Position numbers and translations under genes: made by a program. Shown piece by piece: positions 7,176-15,404 of a stretch of 64,000 nt of DNA (position 1 is its first letter; each line of letters starts with the position of its first letter). A model generated the notes under the pieces. It ran no database searches. It saw only the letters and a list, made by a program, of their open reading frames with translations, and was not told where the DNA came from. Origin of the DNA: Bacillota bacterium (GTDB lineage Bacteria > Bacillota > Sulfobacillia > Sulfobacillales > JAIMBI01); the NCBI GenBank assembly GCA_021846565.1, contig JAJZWS010000008.1, positions 1 to 64,000 on the forward strand, read 5' to 3'.

Positions 7176-7529
7176 ATGGCACTGGAGGACAAGCCACACC
7201 GCGCGGCGGAGGCGGCATTGCACAACGAACACTGTCCCGTAGCCCTGACGGCGCGGCTCATCGGGGACCCGTACATCCTCATGATCGTGCGCGACTTGGC
7301 CAATGGCACCCTGCGGTTCGGTTCGCTGTCCGACTCCGTCAGTGTCAACCCGCGCACTTTGACGGCCCGTCTCCGACGCATGGAGCAGGACGGGCTGGTC
7401 GTGCGGCACATGTTTGCGGAAATTCCCCCGCGCGTGGAGTATACGCTCACAGACAAGGGACGCGCGCTGTTGCCCGTGGTCGAGGCGCTCCGCGCCTACG
7501 GTGACGCCTGGCTGGTGCCCCCCGTCTGA
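7176..7529 (+). CDS. HxlR-family transcriptional regulator
   Basis: A 117-residue winged-helix regulator of the HxlR family. The typical start is seen as CPVALTARLIGDPYILMIVRDL, with the conserved Cys (about residue 24) that some members use as a redox or electrophile sensor. It is followed by the recognition helix region (SVNPRTLTARLRRMEQDGLV) and the wing (PPRVEYTLTDKGRAL). AGGAGG at 7163-7168 precedes ATG 7176. It is transcribed away from copZ and 35 bases ahead of the lactonase-like gene, so the latter is the likely co-transcribed partner. Confidence 0.92.
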   Translation: MALEDKPHRAAEAALHNEHCPVALTARLIGDPYILMIVRDLANGTLRFGSLSDSVSVNPRTLTARLRRMEQDGLVVRHMFAEIPPRVEYTLTDKGRALLPVVEALRAYGDAWLVPPV

Positions 7530-7564
7530 GGCAGACATTAACTCGGGAAGCGGGGCCGGCCATT

Positions 7565-8362
7565 ATGAAGCTTTGGATCTTGCCCGTCGGCACCTTTGAT
7601 GCCGACGTTGCCACGCTGACGCCCCAGGACCGCTCAGGGAAGCGCACAGACTGCCCGGTCTACGCGTATCTCCTAGACATGGGGGAGCGCCGGCTCTTGT
7701 TTGACACCGGTTGCTCGCGCGCGCTCATGATGGACCCGAAAACCATTTTGGGAGCGGGCGTCGCGTCGCTGACCCCGATCATGCATCCGGAGCGGGACTA
7801 CATCACAGCCCGCCTGGACAGGCTGGGCATCGCCCCTTCGCACATTGACATCATCGCCACGTCGCACATGCATTTTGACCATGCCGGTGCCAACAGGGAC
7901 CCGGCGTGGTCTGGCGCAGAGTTTTGGGTTCAGCGCGCCGAGTGGGAGGCCGTGACGGCCACCCCCCGCCACTATCCCGACGCGGGGTGCCAACCGCCGC
8001 CTGGTGCCCCGGTGCGTCTCGTGGACGGCGACGTCCCGGTGGCCCCCGGCGTCACTCTGGTGGCCACGCCCGGGCATACGCCCGGCCATCAGTCGCTCAT
8101 GGTGCAGTTTCCTGGGGGTGGCGGGGTGTTCATCACCAGCGACGCCGTATACACCCGGTCGCACTACGACCCCGACCATGTGGGGGCCGCCGTGGACCGC
8201 GACGCCAGTGCCCGGTCCGTCGAAAAGATCCAGGCGCTGTGCCGCCAACACGGCCTCGTCCCCTTCTTCAGCCACGATCCCGACCAGGCGCGCGTTGAAG
8301 GCTGGCGTCTGGCGCCGGACGCGTACACAGACGGGCGGTTTCCGGGTCCCCGTCGCATCTAA
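7565..8362 (+). CDS. Metallo-beta-lactamase-fold hydrolase, AHL-lactonase-like
   Basis: 265 residues of the AttM/AiiA-type branch of the metallo-beta-lactamase superfamily. The zinc motif is HMHFDHAG at 101-108, with ATPGHTPGHQSLMV carrying the next histidine, SDAV the bridging Asp and a late FSHD histidine. Members hydrolyse N-acyl homoserine lactones or other lactones. It sits directly after the HxlR gene and before an acyl-CoA synthetase, so a fatty-acyl or lactone substrate is plausible. Quorum quenching cannot be claimed without assay. Confidence 0.85.
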   Translation: MKLWILPVGTFDADVATLTPQDRSGKRTDCPVYAYLLDMGERRLLFDTGCSRALMMDPKTILGAGVASLTPIMHPERDYITARLDRLGIAPSHIDIIATSHMHFDHAGANRDPAWSGAEFWVQRAEWEAVTATPRHYPDAGCQPPPGAPVRLVDGDVPVAPGVTLVATPGHTPGHQSLMVQFPGGGGVFITSDAVYTRSHYDPDHVGAAVDRDASARSVEKIQALCRQHGLVPFFSHDPDQARVEGWRLAPDAYTDGRFPGPRRI

Positions 8363-8443
8363 TCCCACGAGTGCCCGCAACCCTGTCAGAAAACGAACAG
8401 GATTTTTGGGCGCGGCGGCGAAGTCCTCCCCGAGGTGGACGGC

Positions 8444-10213
8444 ATGGCGAATTTTGGAACCAATGTGCTGCGATACGGGATGGCTCACCCGGCGGACCCC
8501 GCCCAGTGGGTGCGCACCACCGATGGCTGGACGTCCCTTTCGTACGAAGGCCTGTCCACGCGCGTAACCAGCCTTGCCCAGTGGCTTCGCCAAGAGGGGA
8601 TCACGGTGGGCGATCGGGTGGCGCTCATGGCCCCCACGTCCCCAGAGTGGGTGTGGACTGACCTCGCGGTGCTGGCGTTGGGCGCGGTGGTGGTTCCCAT
8701 CTATCCCTCGCTCCAAGCCGCGCAGGTCACCGAGGTGCTGGAGGATTCCGGCGCGCGCCTGGCGGTGATGGCCAATTCCGAACACGAGGCCAAACTGCCG
8801 GTGGCGTTTCCCCGCCTCGTAATGAGCTACCCCCGCTGGCAGCAGGCCGTCACCCAGGCCAACCGTCCCGACCTGGCTTCCTGGGTCGACGAGATCGACG
8901 GGGTGCCCGACGACCACTTGGCGACGCTGGTTTACACCTCAGGTACGACCGCCCATTCCCGCGGTGTCATGCTGACCCATGGCAATCTTCTCAGCAATCT
9001 CGCGGGGCTCGACTTGCTGGCCGACGGCGACCCCACCGTCCGCCTGACCCGTCGGGACCGGGCGCTGGCTGTGCTGCCGCTGGCCCACATCTTTGAGCGG
9101 CTGGTGCACCACTACATGCTGGGGCGCGGCGTGGCTATGTACTACACGGCCCCTGACCGACTCGCGGTCGACATCACTTCCGCGCGCCCCACCGTGATGA
9201 TATCGGTGCCCCGCATCTACGAGCGCGTGTTTGCCACCGTTCACGAACGCGCCAACGGGCCCCTGTCGCGCCCCATTCTGGCCGCCAGCCTCCCGGTGGC
9301 GCGCCGACGGGCAAACCGGACCGCCGGCACCGCCCCCCGTGCCGGCGAGTGGGTGGCCGAGCGCGTCTATGACCTTTTGGTGTACCGCAAGATCCGGCGG
9401 GCGCTGGGGGGAGCGCTGCGGTTTGCCTATTCGGGCGGCGCGCCCCTGCATCCGGACCTGGCCCGCTTCTTCGTAGGGGCCGGCATTCCGGTGTTGGAGG
9501 GCTACGGCCTCACGGAAACCTCGCCGGTTGTGTCGGTCAACACGCTGACGTCACTGGCCATCGGGACCGTCGGCCGCCCCCTGCCCAATGTCCGCGTCAC
9601 GATTGCTGAAGACGGAGAGGTGTGGTGCCAGGGGCCAAACGTTATGGCGGGCTACTGGCATCGGCCGGACGAAACCGCCGAGGTGCTGGTGGACGGGTGG
9701 TTTCACACGGGGGACGTGGGCGAGCTGCTGCCATCGGGGCATCTGAGAATTTTGGACCGCAAGCGTGCCATCCTCGTGTTGTCCACCGGCAAGAACGTCG
9801 TGCCGCTGGCCATCTGCCAGGCGCTGGAGGCCTCGCCCTGGATCGAGCAGGCGGTCCTGCTTGGCGACCGCCGCAAGTACGTGGCCGCGCTGTTGACCCC
9901 CAACCTCACCCAGCTGGGGGCGTGGGCGGCGAGCCAGGGGCTGGCGACGCTCGACCCGGCGGCGCTCTTGCGCCACCCCGCCTGCCAAAGCCTTATCGAG
10001 GCCGAGATCGCGGTCCGCACCGCCGACTTTGCCGCCTTTGAGCGGCCCAAGCGCTGGGCCTGGGTGGACGAGCCGTTCACCGAAGAAAACGGGCAACTCA
10101 CCCCCACGCTGAAAATCAAGACGCGGGTGGTCGAAGAGCGCTACCGAGAGCTCATTGCCACGCTGTATCCGGACGACGACACCGGGGTGCTGGCACGCCA
10201 CAGTACCCGCTGA
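8444..10213 (+). CDS. Long-chain fatty-acid-CoA ligase (AMP-forming)
   Basis: 589 residues of the ANL superfamily. It adenylates a fatty acid and then makes the CoA thioester. Core motifs are LVYTSGTTAHSRGVMLTHGN (A3, residues about 165-185), VLPLAHIFER, YGLTETSPVVS (A5), GWFHTGDVGEL (A7), and a modified LDRKRAILVLSTGKNV (A8), which resembles the FadD15 group. The final catalytic lysine is probably in PTLKIKTRVV. The ribosome site GAGGTGG supports ATG 8444, with GTG 8435 as an alternative. It follows the MBL hydrolase by about 80 bases. Confidence 0.92.
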   Translation: MANFGTNVLRYGMAHPADPAQWVRTTDGWTSLSYEGLSTRVTSLAQWLRQEGITVGDRVALMAPTSPEWVWTDLAVLALGAVVVPIYPSLQAAQVTEVLEDSGARLAVMANSEHEAKLPVAFPRLVMSYPRWQQAVTQANRPDLASWVDEIDGVPDDHLATLVYTSGTTAHSRGVMLTHGNLLSNLAGLDLLADGDPTVRLTRRDRALAVLPLAHIFERLVHHYMLGRGVAMYYTAPDRLAVDITSARPTVMISVPRIYERVFATVHERANGPLSRPILAASLPVARRRANRTAGTAPRAGEWVAERVYDLLVYRKIRRALGGALRFAYSGGAPLHPDLARFFVGAGIPVLEGYGLTETSPVVSVNTLTSLAIGTVGRPLPNVRVTIAEDGEVWCQGPNVMAGYWHRPDETAEVLVDGWFHTGDVGELLPSGHLRILDRKRAILVLSTGKNVVPLAICQALEASPWIEQAVLLGDRRKYVAALLTPNLTQLGAWAASQGLATLDPAALLRHPACQSLIEAEIAVRTADFAAFERPKRWAWVDEPFTEENGQLTPTLKIKTRVVEERYRELIATLYPDDDTGVLARHSTR

Positions 10214-10265
10214 GGGGACGGCGCGCTTAAGACTCGGCACCAATTGACGAAACGCACCCCCAAGG

Positions 10266-11132
10266 CTATCTGACCAAGGACAGCCACCCGTTTCGGTAGT
10301 CCGCAATCACGCTGGTGAACTGGCGGAGCAACTCCCCGCCCAGCGCTCCGCAGACGGGACGATCCAAGAAGGTCCATGCCTCGAAGTTGGCATCGGGTCG
10401 CCCGGTAAACCACACCGGCCCAACCTGGTGCCCGGCCATCTCCACCAGCGGCACGCGAATCAGGGACCCGCCCCGGATCGCATCTCCTGCCTGAACGCAA
10501 AGCCAGTCAGGATGCCGGGTCTGCCACTCCCGCAGCAGGCTCTCGCCCACGAAGCAGGTTGCACGCAAGGTTGGTCCCCCACCCTCCATGCGGGCAGACG
10601 CCGCCGACGTTAATGCCACCCGCGCCCCCGTATCGAAGAGAAATACAAGGACTCGCCCAGCAATGCACGCCTCCACAGTGGCAAACGCGTGCGGCCGACG
10701 GCCAGCCTCGGTCAGCGGCGGCAGACCCAAACAGATAGAGTGCCCGAGACGGCGCGGCCCCTGTCCCACGGCATCGCCCACCCAGAGACGCCCCAAGCGA
10801 TAGTCGTACGTCCACACGCGATCCGCATGCCACTGCTGTCCCAGCATGCCATCCCCCTGCATCCAGGAGAGCTCGTCTTGCACCATGAAGGACATGGTCG
10901 GCGGTGGTACGCGCGTTCCGGCGTCAAACGTTAAATCGACGACCGAGACCTTGCCGCCCCACTCGGCTTCCTGCTCCCTCGCCGCGAGACCCAAACGTGC
11001 CACGGTCCGGCGGAAAAGGATCATCGTGCCTCCGGAGTCCACGTCAAACACCAACGGCTCCCCGTCGGGCGTCCGCGTCTGCACGGTGATTAACCCGGCG
11101 TGAAACTGAGCCGGAATCCGTTGAGCGTCCAT
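10266..11132 (-). CDS. Retropepsin-like aspartic protease with two D-[ST]-G motifs
   Basis: 288 residues. Two aspartic-protease half-sites are visible: VFDVDSGGTMILF near residue 30 and VFLFDTGARVALTSAAS near residue 160. This is a pepsin-like internal duplication made from retropepsin-type halves rather than the usual single retroviral-type domain that dimerises. Each half shows the expected pattern of hydrophobics followed by D-[ST]-G. No signal peptide or membrane segment is evident, so it should be cytosolic. Start ATG 11132 has AAAGAGGG upstream. No homologous partner is nearby. Whether it is active or only a structural relative cannot be told. Confidence 0.65.
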   Translation of the reverse strand: MDAQRIPAQFHAGLITVQTRTPDGEPLVFDVDSGGTMILFRRTVARLGLAAREQEAEWGGKVSVVDLTFDAGTRVPPPTMSFMVQDELSWMQGDGMLGQQWHADRVWTYDYRLGRLWVGDAVGQGPRRLGHSICLGLPPLTEAGRRPHAFATVEACIAGRVLVFLFDTGARVALTSAASARMEGGGPTLRATCFVGESLLREWQTRHPDWLCVQAGDAIRGGSLIRVPLVEMAGHQVGPVWFTGRPDANFEAWTFLDRPVCGALGGELLRQFTSVIADYRNGWLSLVR

Positions 11133-11303
11133 GAGGTCCCTCTTTTCCCTCGACGTCCCTGCCCCCCCTCCCGGCCCGCCGCCCACCGTCGCCGCCGACC
11201 TCGCTCGGTCCGAACTCCCCTCTCGACGCTGAGCCTGTTTTCGCCGCCGCTGCATACCCTACCGACAGAACGCTCACGATCCGACGGCCAGGAACGGGGA
11301 GGG

Positions 11304-11498
11304 ATGCCCATGACGCTGTTGGACGAGTACCACCAAGCCCTGGCGGAATGGCAGAACGCCACCGCGGCGTTCGAGGCAGCGGATGACGCCTACGTCGACT
11401 ACTATACGTTGCGCCTCACCGCCGCCGAGCACAAGCTGGACATGGTGCTGCGTATGCTGAAAGCCCAGCATACGGAGCCGGCCACGCTCACCCGCTGA
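11304..11498 (+). CDS. DUF2508 (YaaL-like) small protein
   Basis: 64 residues predicted to be mostly helical. The pattern LLDEYHQALAEWQNATAAFE followed by DYYTLRLTAAEHKLDMVLRM matches the DUF2508/YaaL family of spore-forming Firmicutes, where yaaL precedes bofA. Function is not known. GGGGAGGG precedes ATG 11304. The 3' end overlaps the convergent quinone oxidoreductase gene by 11 bases. bofA is not next to it here. Confidence 0.7.
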   Translation: MPMTLLDEYHQALAEWQNATAAFEAADDAYVDYYTLRLTAAEHKLDMVLRMLKAQHTEPATLTR

Positions 11499-12471
11499 CG
11501 GCCAGCAGCACCTTTCCCGTGCTGGCGCGTTCCTCCACGAGGCGCTGGGCGTCGCCCGCCTGCTCGAGGGGCACTACCCGCCCCACGTGCATCGTGAGGA
11601 GGTGGTGGGCCAAGAACGCCAACACTGCCGCCGCGGCCGGCGCCAGGTCCCGGGGCCGGTGCCGCCGCGTCGTGCCCAGGCTGAATCCAAGGACGGCCCG
11701 GCAACTGCCGTGCAGGTCGACGGTCGGCACCCGGCCGGTCTCCCCGCTGGCATCCCCGAAATTGACCAGCCGGCCAAACGGCGCGAGGCATCGGAAGCTG
11801 TCCCCGGTGACCTGCCCCGCCACCGAGTCGAGAATGACGTCAACGCCCCGTCCGGCGGTGGCTTCGCTGACGCGGTCGGGCCAGTCGGCCTCGCGGGTGC
11901 TCACCACCATGTCGGCGCCGGCGGCCAGCGCGGCCGGCTCTTTACCGGCACTGCCCACGGCTCCTACCACCAAGCCTGCACCCAACACGCGCGCCAACTG
12001 CAACGCGGTGGTGCCCACGCCCCCGGCGGCCGCATGCACCAGCACCGCCTCGCCCGGCTGCACCCGCGCGACATCCACCAAAAGCTTGTAAGACGTGAGA
12101 CCCACCACCGGGCAGGCCGCGGCCTGGTCGTCCGCCACCTCGTCGGGGACCGCAAACACCAGGGCCGCATCGGCCAGCACCAACTCGGCGTAGGACCCGG
12201 CGGCGGGAAAGGCGATCACCCGCTGGCCCACCGACAAGCCCACGACGCCAGGCCCCAACCTCTCCACGGTCCCCATGGCATCCAATCCCGGCACGTACGG
12301 CGGCGTCCCGCCCCCGTGGTACTGCCCGTGCCGCGCCTTGATGTCCGCGAAGTTCACGCTGGCGTAGCGCACGCGGATGAGCACCTGGCCCGGGCCCGGC
12401 ACCGGACGCTCCTGCTCCACCAGCGCCAAAACCTCGGGTCCCCCCAAGCGCTCCACCACCACTGCCCGCAT
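11488..12471 (-). CDS. Zinc-free quinone oxidoreductase / MDR-family NADPH dehydrogenase
   Basis: 327 residues of the medium-chain dehydrogenase superfamily. The N-terminal GroES-like domain begins MRAVVVERLGGPEVL and lacks the zinc ligands. The Rossmann motif is VLVHAAAGGVGTTALQLARV (about residues 140-160), then GADMVVSTREADW and GRGVDVILDSVAGQV follow. This is the signature of quinone oxidoreductases that reduce quinones or enones with NADPH. The ribosome site GAAAGGGGTG is ahead of ATG 12471. No neighbour indicates its substrate. Confidence 0.9.
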   Translation of the reverse strand: MRAVVVERLGGPEVLALVEQERPVPGPGQVLIRVRYASVNFADIKARHGQYHGGGTPPYVPGLDAMGTVERLGPGVVGLSVGQRVIAFPAAGSYAELVLADAALVFAVPDEVADDQAAACPVVGLTSYKLLVDVARVQPGEAVLVHAAAGGVGTTALQLARVLGAGLVVGAVGSAGKEPAALAAGADMVVSTREADWPDRVSEATAGRGVDVILDSVAGQVTGDSFRCLAPFGRLVNFGDASGETGRVPTVDLHGSCRAVLGFSLGTTRRHRPRDLAPAAAAVLAFLAHHLLTMHVGRVVPLEQAGDAQRLVEERASTGKVLLAVSG

Positions 12472-12508
12472 ACCGCACCCCTTTCGTCGTTGGCCACTGA
12501 CCGACCCA

Positions 12509-13426
12509 CTATGATCGGACGCCGCCGCTCTCCGCCGGCGTCCCGCCGGCCTCGAGCCGCTCATGCCACAACAAGTAGCTCACCCAGCCCCGATACGGCT
12601 GATACGGTTCCAGCCAGCGCGCGAGCTCGCGTGCGGTGAACGGCTCGGCCGCCTGGGCCACCCGCGCGGCCGCCGATCGGAGCACAAGGTCGCTCGCCAT
12701 CACCGCGTCGTCGTCACCCCACCCAAAAAGCCGCAGGCCGGCGGTGGTCCACGGTCCCACGCCGTGAATGGTCTCCAGCCCGCGCACCACCTCCGCGGGA
12801 GACCCCACGAGGCCGCCGTCCGCGGCCCAGCGCGCCACCCGCTTGAGGGTAGCGGCGGGCCGTCGCGGAATGCCGCCCGCCACCAACCCATCCACCGTTT
12901 GTGCGGCCAGAACCTCGGGCGCAGGCCAGGCTGCCACCCTGGACCCACTGGGGGTCAAGGTGGGGTACCCCCACCGGGCCAGCAGCCGGTTCACCAGCGT
13001 CCGGTGACTAGCCACCGACACCTGCTGGCCCAGGATCAAGCGGGCCAGGGCCACCCAGGGCGAGGCGTCGCGCATCGGCCGAATGCCCCACCAGCGGGCG
13101 GCCAGGGGACCCATCCACGGGTCAGCCTCAAGCCGCGCGTAAATCGCGTCCCCGTTGGCTTCCACGGCCAAGCGCCAGGCGACGTGACGCACGACCGCGT
13201 CGTGCCGCGCCGCGTCTGACGCGGTGCTGCGCACACGAATGGCTTTTGGGCAACCCATCACCGTCACCCCCACGCGGTCGCCCCCCATGGTGGTCACCAC
13301 AGACTCCCAGATGGCCTCGCCGCCCTGGCCCACGTGCACATCCTGGGCGGCCTGCTCACGGGGCCGCACCAAGCTGCGCTCCCAATGGAACGGACCGGCG
13401 ACCGGCACGGACGTCTCTCTCGGCAT
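12509..13426 (-). CDS. alkA: DNA-3-methyladenine glycosylase II
   Basis: 305 residues. An N-terminal AlkA-type wing is followed by the helix-hairpin-helix glycosylase: LARLILGQQVSVASHRTLVNRL, IHGVGPWTTAGLRLFGWG and the catalytic Asp in DAVMASDLVLR. It excises alkylated bases such as 3-methyladenine. It lies divergent from ogt, separated by 103 bases, so a shared alkylation-response control region is likely. The ribosome site ahead of ATG 13426 is weak. Confidence 0.9.
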   Translation of the reverse strand: MPRETSVPVAGPFHWERSLVRPREQAAQDVHVGQGGEAIWESVVTTMGGDRVGVTVMGCPKAIRVRSTASDAARHDAVVRHVAWRLAVEANGDAIYARLEADPWMGPLAARWWGIRPMRDASPWVALARLILGQQVSVASHRTLVNRLLARWGYPTLTPSGSRVAAWPAPEVLAAQTVDGLVAGGIPRRPAATLKRVARWAADGGLVGSPAEVVRGLETIHGVGPWTTAGLRLFGWGDDDAVMASDLVLRSAAARVAQAAEPFTARELARWLEPYQPYRGWVSYLLWHERLEAGGTPAESGGVRS

Positions 13427-13529
13427 GCACCCAGTCTAGCGCAAGAGCCTCGCCAGCATGGTGCCGCGTCCCACTGGGGCGCTACAATGATGAGGAACCC
13501 CGCATCCGAACGACACCGAAAGGAGCCCC

Positions 13530-14060
13530 ATGGAGAGCACCAGGAATCCCAACGCCTCGACCACCTGCGCTTGGTGCTGGCATGACACGCCAGTCGGGCG
13601 CTTCCACCTGACGGCCAGCGCGGCCGGCCTGGTCTCGGTGGGGCTGCCTACCCGGGACGGGGACCACCCCCCGGCGCTCTCGGCCAGCCGGCGTGACGCC
13701 CGCCCAAAGGCGGCAGCCGTCTTGGAGACGGCCCAACGGCAGTTGGACGAGTACTTCGCCGGCCGGCGCCGGGTGTTCGCGCTGCCCCTCGATGTGCGGG
13801 GCACCCAGTTCCAGCGGCGTGTCTGGGACGTGGTGGCGACCATTGGGTACGGGCACACCCTCACCTACGGGGAGGTGGCCGCCCGGCTAGGCGAGCCGAC
13901 GGCTGTGCGCGCCGTGGGCGCCGCGAATGGGCACAATCCCCTGCCCCTCGTCATTCCCTGCCACCGGGTCGTCGGGCGTGGCGGCCGTCTCGTGGGATAC
14001 GGGGGTGGTCTGGCGCTGAAGCAGGCGCTTTTGGTCCTGGAAGGGGCCCGGCTGGTATAG
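13530..14060 (+). CDS. ogt: Methylated-DNA-protein-cysteine methyltransferase
   Basis: 176 residues. Suicide repair protein that moves the methyl group from O6-methylguanine to its own cysteine. The active-site motif is IPCHRVVG (Cys about 142), with the helix-turn-helix start FQRRVWDVVATIGYGHTLTYGEVA and the LVGYGGGLALKQALL ending. No Ada-type N-terminal zinc domain. AAAGGAG precedes ATG 13530 and a -10-like TACAAT sits at 13483-13488. Divergent from alkA. Confidence 0.94.
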   Translation: MESTRNPNASTTCAWCWHDTPVGRFHLTASAAGLVSVGLPTRDGDHPPALSASRRDARPKAAAVLETAQRQLDEYFAGRRRVFALPLDVRGTQFQRRVWDVVATIGYGHTLTYGEVAARLGEPTAVRAVGAANGHNPLPLVIPCHRVVGRGGRLVGYGGGLALKQALLVLEGARLV

Positions 14061-14098
14061 CCCGAGGCCCCGGCGGCACCCTGACCTCGGGGAGTGCG

Positions 14099-14197
14099 AT
14101 GCCCAGTGGACCGTTGGTGTACACGGTGGGGTATCCGGTGCTCCTCGCGCTGTTCATCGCCGTGCTGGCGTATGTGACGTCAAAGAAGCAGGACTGA
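14099..14197 (+). CDS. 32-residue single-pass membrane peptide
   Basis: A very short gene: MPSGPLVYTVGYPVLLAL, then FIAVLAYVTSKKQD. One membrane helix (about residues 9-27) with a positive, cytosolic C-terminus. CTCGGGGAG lies 5 bases ahead of ATG 14099, and the stop lies in the arm of a hairpin terminator. It follows ogt by 38 bases and converges on rpoD. I do not recognise the family. Similar tiny membrane peptides are known in spore-formers, but I infer function from nothing here. Confidence 0.55.
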   Translation: MPSGPLVYTVGYPVLLALFIAVLAYVTSKKQD

Positions 14198-14225
14198 GCA
14201 GAGGCGGCGAGCCTCCGCTCAGTCC
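14191..14225. terminator. Bidirectional terminator between the small membrane gene and rpoD
   Basis: The 35-base inverted repeat GGACTGAGC-a-GAGGC / GCCTC-c-GCTCAGTCC with a 5-base loop lies between converging genes. It overlaps the stop of the small gene and ends 4 bases before the rpoD stop, so it should end transcription from both sides. Confidence 0.75.
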
Positions 14226-14228
14226 GCG

Positions 14229-15401
14229 CTAGTCGAGGTAGTCTCGCAGCTTTTTGCTGCGGGTCGGGTGCCGGAGCTTTCGCAATGCCTTGGCCTCGAT
14301 TTGCCGGATGCGCTCCCGGGTGACGCCAAACACCTGCCCCACCTCTTCCAGGGTGCGGGCGCGGCCATCCGACAGCCCGAACCGCAGGCGGAGCACCTTC
14401 TCTTCGCGGCTCGTGAGCGTGTCCAGGACCTCCTCCAGTTGCTCTTTCAGCAGTTGGTACCCCGCGGCCTCCGCCGGCGCCGGCGCTTCCTCGTCTTCGA
14501 TGAAGTCACCCAGGTGGGAGTCTTCCTCCTCACCTATAGGGGTTTCCAGCGAGACGGGTTCCTGGGCCACTTTCTGAATTTCCCGGACGCGTTCCACGGT
14601 GATGCCCATCTCCGCCGCGATCTCTTCGGGCAGCGGGTCCCGGCCCAGATCCTGCAGCAGCTTGCGTTGGATGCGTATGAGCTTGTTGATGGTTTCCACC
14701 ATGTGCACCGGAATCCGAATCGTCCGCGCCTGGTCGGCAATGGCCCGCGTGATGGCCTGCCGAATCCACCAGGTCGCGTAAGTGCTAAATTTGTACCCCT
14801 TGCGGTAGTCAAACTTCTCGACAGCCTTGATGAGACCCAGGTTGCCTTCCTGGATCAGGTCCAAAAACAGCATGCCGCGGCCGACGTAGCGCTTGGCGAT
14901 GGACACCACCAGCCGGAGGTTCGCCTCCGCGAGCTTCTTCTTGGCCTCTTCATCTCCCTGCTCGATCTCCTTGGCCAGCGACACTTCCTGCGCGGCGTTC
15001 AAGAGGGGCACCCGGCCAATCTCTTTCAAATACATGCGCACGGGGTCGTCAATGGCCACCCCTTCCGGTACGGCCAGCGTATTGGGCGCCTTGTGGGGCT
15101 CCTCGTCTTCCTCTTCGTCCTCCTCGTCGTCGGATGCCACCTGATCCCCACCATCTGCCGCTTTCTTGTCGTTGACCAGGTCCACGTTCTCCTGGCCAAT
15201 CAACTCGTACACCGCGTCGATCTGGTCGGTGGGGATGTCCATGGCTTGGAGTGCATCCAACAGCTCCCCGTAGGTCAGCTTGTTGCCGCGGTCCTTGGCA
15301 CGGCTCACCAGGGTTCGCACAATCTCCAGCACCGCCCGCTGTTCTTCGCGCGGCACATCCTCTGACGACAATCCGTGGGCTAGTCCGCCTGCCTTCGCCA
15401 T
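14229..15401 (-). CDS. rpoD: RNA polymerase primary sigma factor SigA
   Basis: 390 residues, the Bacillus-type size. Region 1.1 is followed by an acidic stretch (about residues 90-105), then region 1.2/2 ([38 protein letters not shown]), region 3 and region 4 with [20 protein letters not shown]. It directs core polymerase to -35/-10 promoters. Its start is 3 bases after the dnaG stop, and the ribosome site GGGAGGGATGAGG spans the end of dnaG, so they are co-translated. The order dnaG-rpoD is conserved in Firmicutes. Confidence 0.98.
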   Translation of the reverse strand: MAKAGGLAHGLSSEDVPREEQRAVLEIVRTLVSRAKDRGNKLTYGELLDALQAMDIPTDQIDAVYELIGQENVDLVNDKKAADGGDQVASDDEEDEEEDEEPHKAPNTLAVPEGVAIDDPVRMYLKEIGRVPLLNAAQEVSLAKEIEQGDEEAKKKLAEANLRLVVSIAKRYVGRGMLFLDLIQEGNLGLIKAVEKFDYRKGYKFSTYATWWIRQAITRAIADQARTIRIPVHMVETINKLIRIQRKLLQDLGRDPLPEEIAAEMGITVERVREIQKVAQEPVSLETPIGEEEDSHLGDFIEDEEAPAPAEAAGYQLLKEQLEEVLDTLTSREEKVLRLRFGLSDGRARTLEEVGQVFGVTRERIRQIEAKALRKLRHPTRSKKLRDYLD

Positions 15402-15404
15402 TCC

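Noticed and set aside
14900-15365. Long plus-strand frames opposite rpoD
   Set aside because: They are mirror frames of a conserved sigma factor gene with high GC third positions.
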